Assembly: GCA_938092125.1 (NCBI GenBank)
Contig: CALKMQ010000121.1
Span: 1-6,277 of the forward strand
DNA length: 6,277 bases
From: an uncultured bacterium
Lineage (GTDB): Bacteria > Fidelibacterota > Marinisomatia > Marinisomatales > UBA1611
Direction: 5' to 3'
Shown here: one piece after another, positions 5,743 through 6,277 of the stretch
How positions within the stretch are numbered: the first letter of the stretch is position 1
How the letters are laid out: each line of letters starts with the position of its first letter
Program-made: the position numbers and the translations under genes
Notes under the pieces: generated by a model
What the model saw: only the letters and a program-made list of their open reading frames with translations
What the model was told of the DNA's origin: nothing
Databases searched by the model: none

Positions 5743-6277
5743 TCAAAGAGTAAGTGCAAAAGAATCAGCTAAAATACCAGGACATGTTGTCCCGCCCATT
5801 TCTCTATTCCCGTAGGTGCTTGTGCTAGGAATGAATTCTGTTTCTTTTCCAACCTGTAGTAAACTATCACCAAAATAATTATAAAAGGAATCATCAAATC
5901 TCATTGTATCAATTGGACCAACAATTTCACCACTTTCGACCCAAAAGCAGGCGTATCTAGTCAGCCCTGTGATTCTCCCTTTTGGATTATCGCTCCAGTT
6001 CAAGTAATGAATATTTGACAAATACAAACCTTTATCAATTGCTTTTAAAATATCATTACGATTTAATTCTCCCGGTGCCATAGAAGGAGACCTTAAATGT
6101 TCCCCCGGTTCTGCATAATTGCTGACCTGACCATATTCTGAGGCCGTCCTTGAACTCACAAGCGTATTCTTGAGCTCTCCAAAGCTAATAATTGGCACCT
6201 CGTCAACTGACACTTCTCCATTTGAATTGAATTTAGGCACCAAGCCCATAGAAAAATCTTCTGAAATAGAAAATTTT
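5743..6277 (-). CDS. TldD/PmbA-family (TldE-like) metallopeptidase-related protein, C-terminal part (5' end missing)
   Basis: The reading frame stays open to the right edge, so this is the last 177 residues of a protein that is usually about 430-480 residues; the ATG at 6249 is internal, not the start. The C-terminal TldD/PmbA domain is recognisable from conserved pieces: SSRTASEYG, then SPSMAPGEL, LKAIDKGLYLSNIHYLNWSD, GRITGLTRYACFWVESGEIV, PIDTMRFDDSFYNYFG and the final PGILADSFALTL. This matches the 'TldD/PmbA family' proteins that partner TldD in many non-proteobacterial genomes. TldD/TldE pairs form a cytoplasmic zinc-dependent protease that trims unfolded peptides, as in microcin B17 maturation and CcdA turnover. 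TldD carries the HExxxH zinc motif and TldE does not. That region lies outside the window, so I cannot say directly which type this is, and I withhold a symbol. It is the first visible gene of the operon leading to rmuC. Confidence 0.88.
   Translation of the reverse strand, partial: KFSISEDFSMGLVPKFNSNGEVSVDEVPIISFGELKNTLVSSRTASEYGQVSNYAEPGEHLRSPSMAPGELNRNDILKAIDKGLYLSNIHYLNWSDNPKGRITGLTRYACFWVESGEIVGPIDTMRFDDSFYNYFGDSLLQVGKETEFIPSTSTYGNREMGGTTCPGILADSFALTL

Noticed and set aside
6247..6249. ATG taken as the start of a 168-residue TldD/PmbA-like gene
   Set aside because: The frame continues without a stop to the window edge, and the family is much longer, so this Met is internal.

Overview
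This is an AT-rich (roughly 30% G+C by eye), tightly packed bacterial window. It has six protein-coding genes, two of them cut by the window edges, and no RNA genes, mobile elements or CRISPR arrays that I can see. Several features suggest a member of the Bacteroidota/FCB superphylum, possibly a marine lineage such as Candidatus Marinimicrobia (SAR406). These are low G+C, almost no gap between genes, start codons without well-placed Shine-Dalgarno cores, and a Spy-like 'sensor of ECF-type sigma factor' protein ending an ECF sigma operon. The phylum is an inference; the window holds no decisive marker gene.

Left block (1-1160, minus strand): a three-gene ECF sigma factor operon read right to left. 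It begins with an ECF sigma factor (636-1160). A small, unrecognised single-pass membrane protein with a basic cytoplasmic half and an acidic extracytoplasmic half follows (251-655). Last comes the N-terminal part of an exported Spy/CpxP-like protein (1-251), which runs off the window. The genes overlap, and the layout recalls the CnrYXH-type envelope sensor / anti-sigma / sigma circuit.

Middle (1161-4199): a 63-base, very AT-rich divergent intergenic region, then a 991-residue plus-strand gene. Its product joins a UvrD/AddA-type superfamily 1A helicase to a RecB-like PD-(D/E)XK nuclease that carries four cysteines in the AddB/AdnB/Cas4-type Fe-S pattern. It is probably a one-polypeptide DNA end-resection or repair enzyme.

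Right block (4204-6277, minus strand): a second operon, converging on the helicase-nuclease with only four bases between the stop codons. It runs from the C-terminal part of a TldD/PmbA (TldE-like) metallopeptidase-family protein (cut at the right edge) to rmuC, then to a small unrecognised lipoprotein whose start codon lies one base after the rmuC stop. No stretch over 300 bases lacks a gene. The helicase-nuclease and RmuC both act on DNA recombination, but they are convergent, so a functional link is only suggested by proximity.
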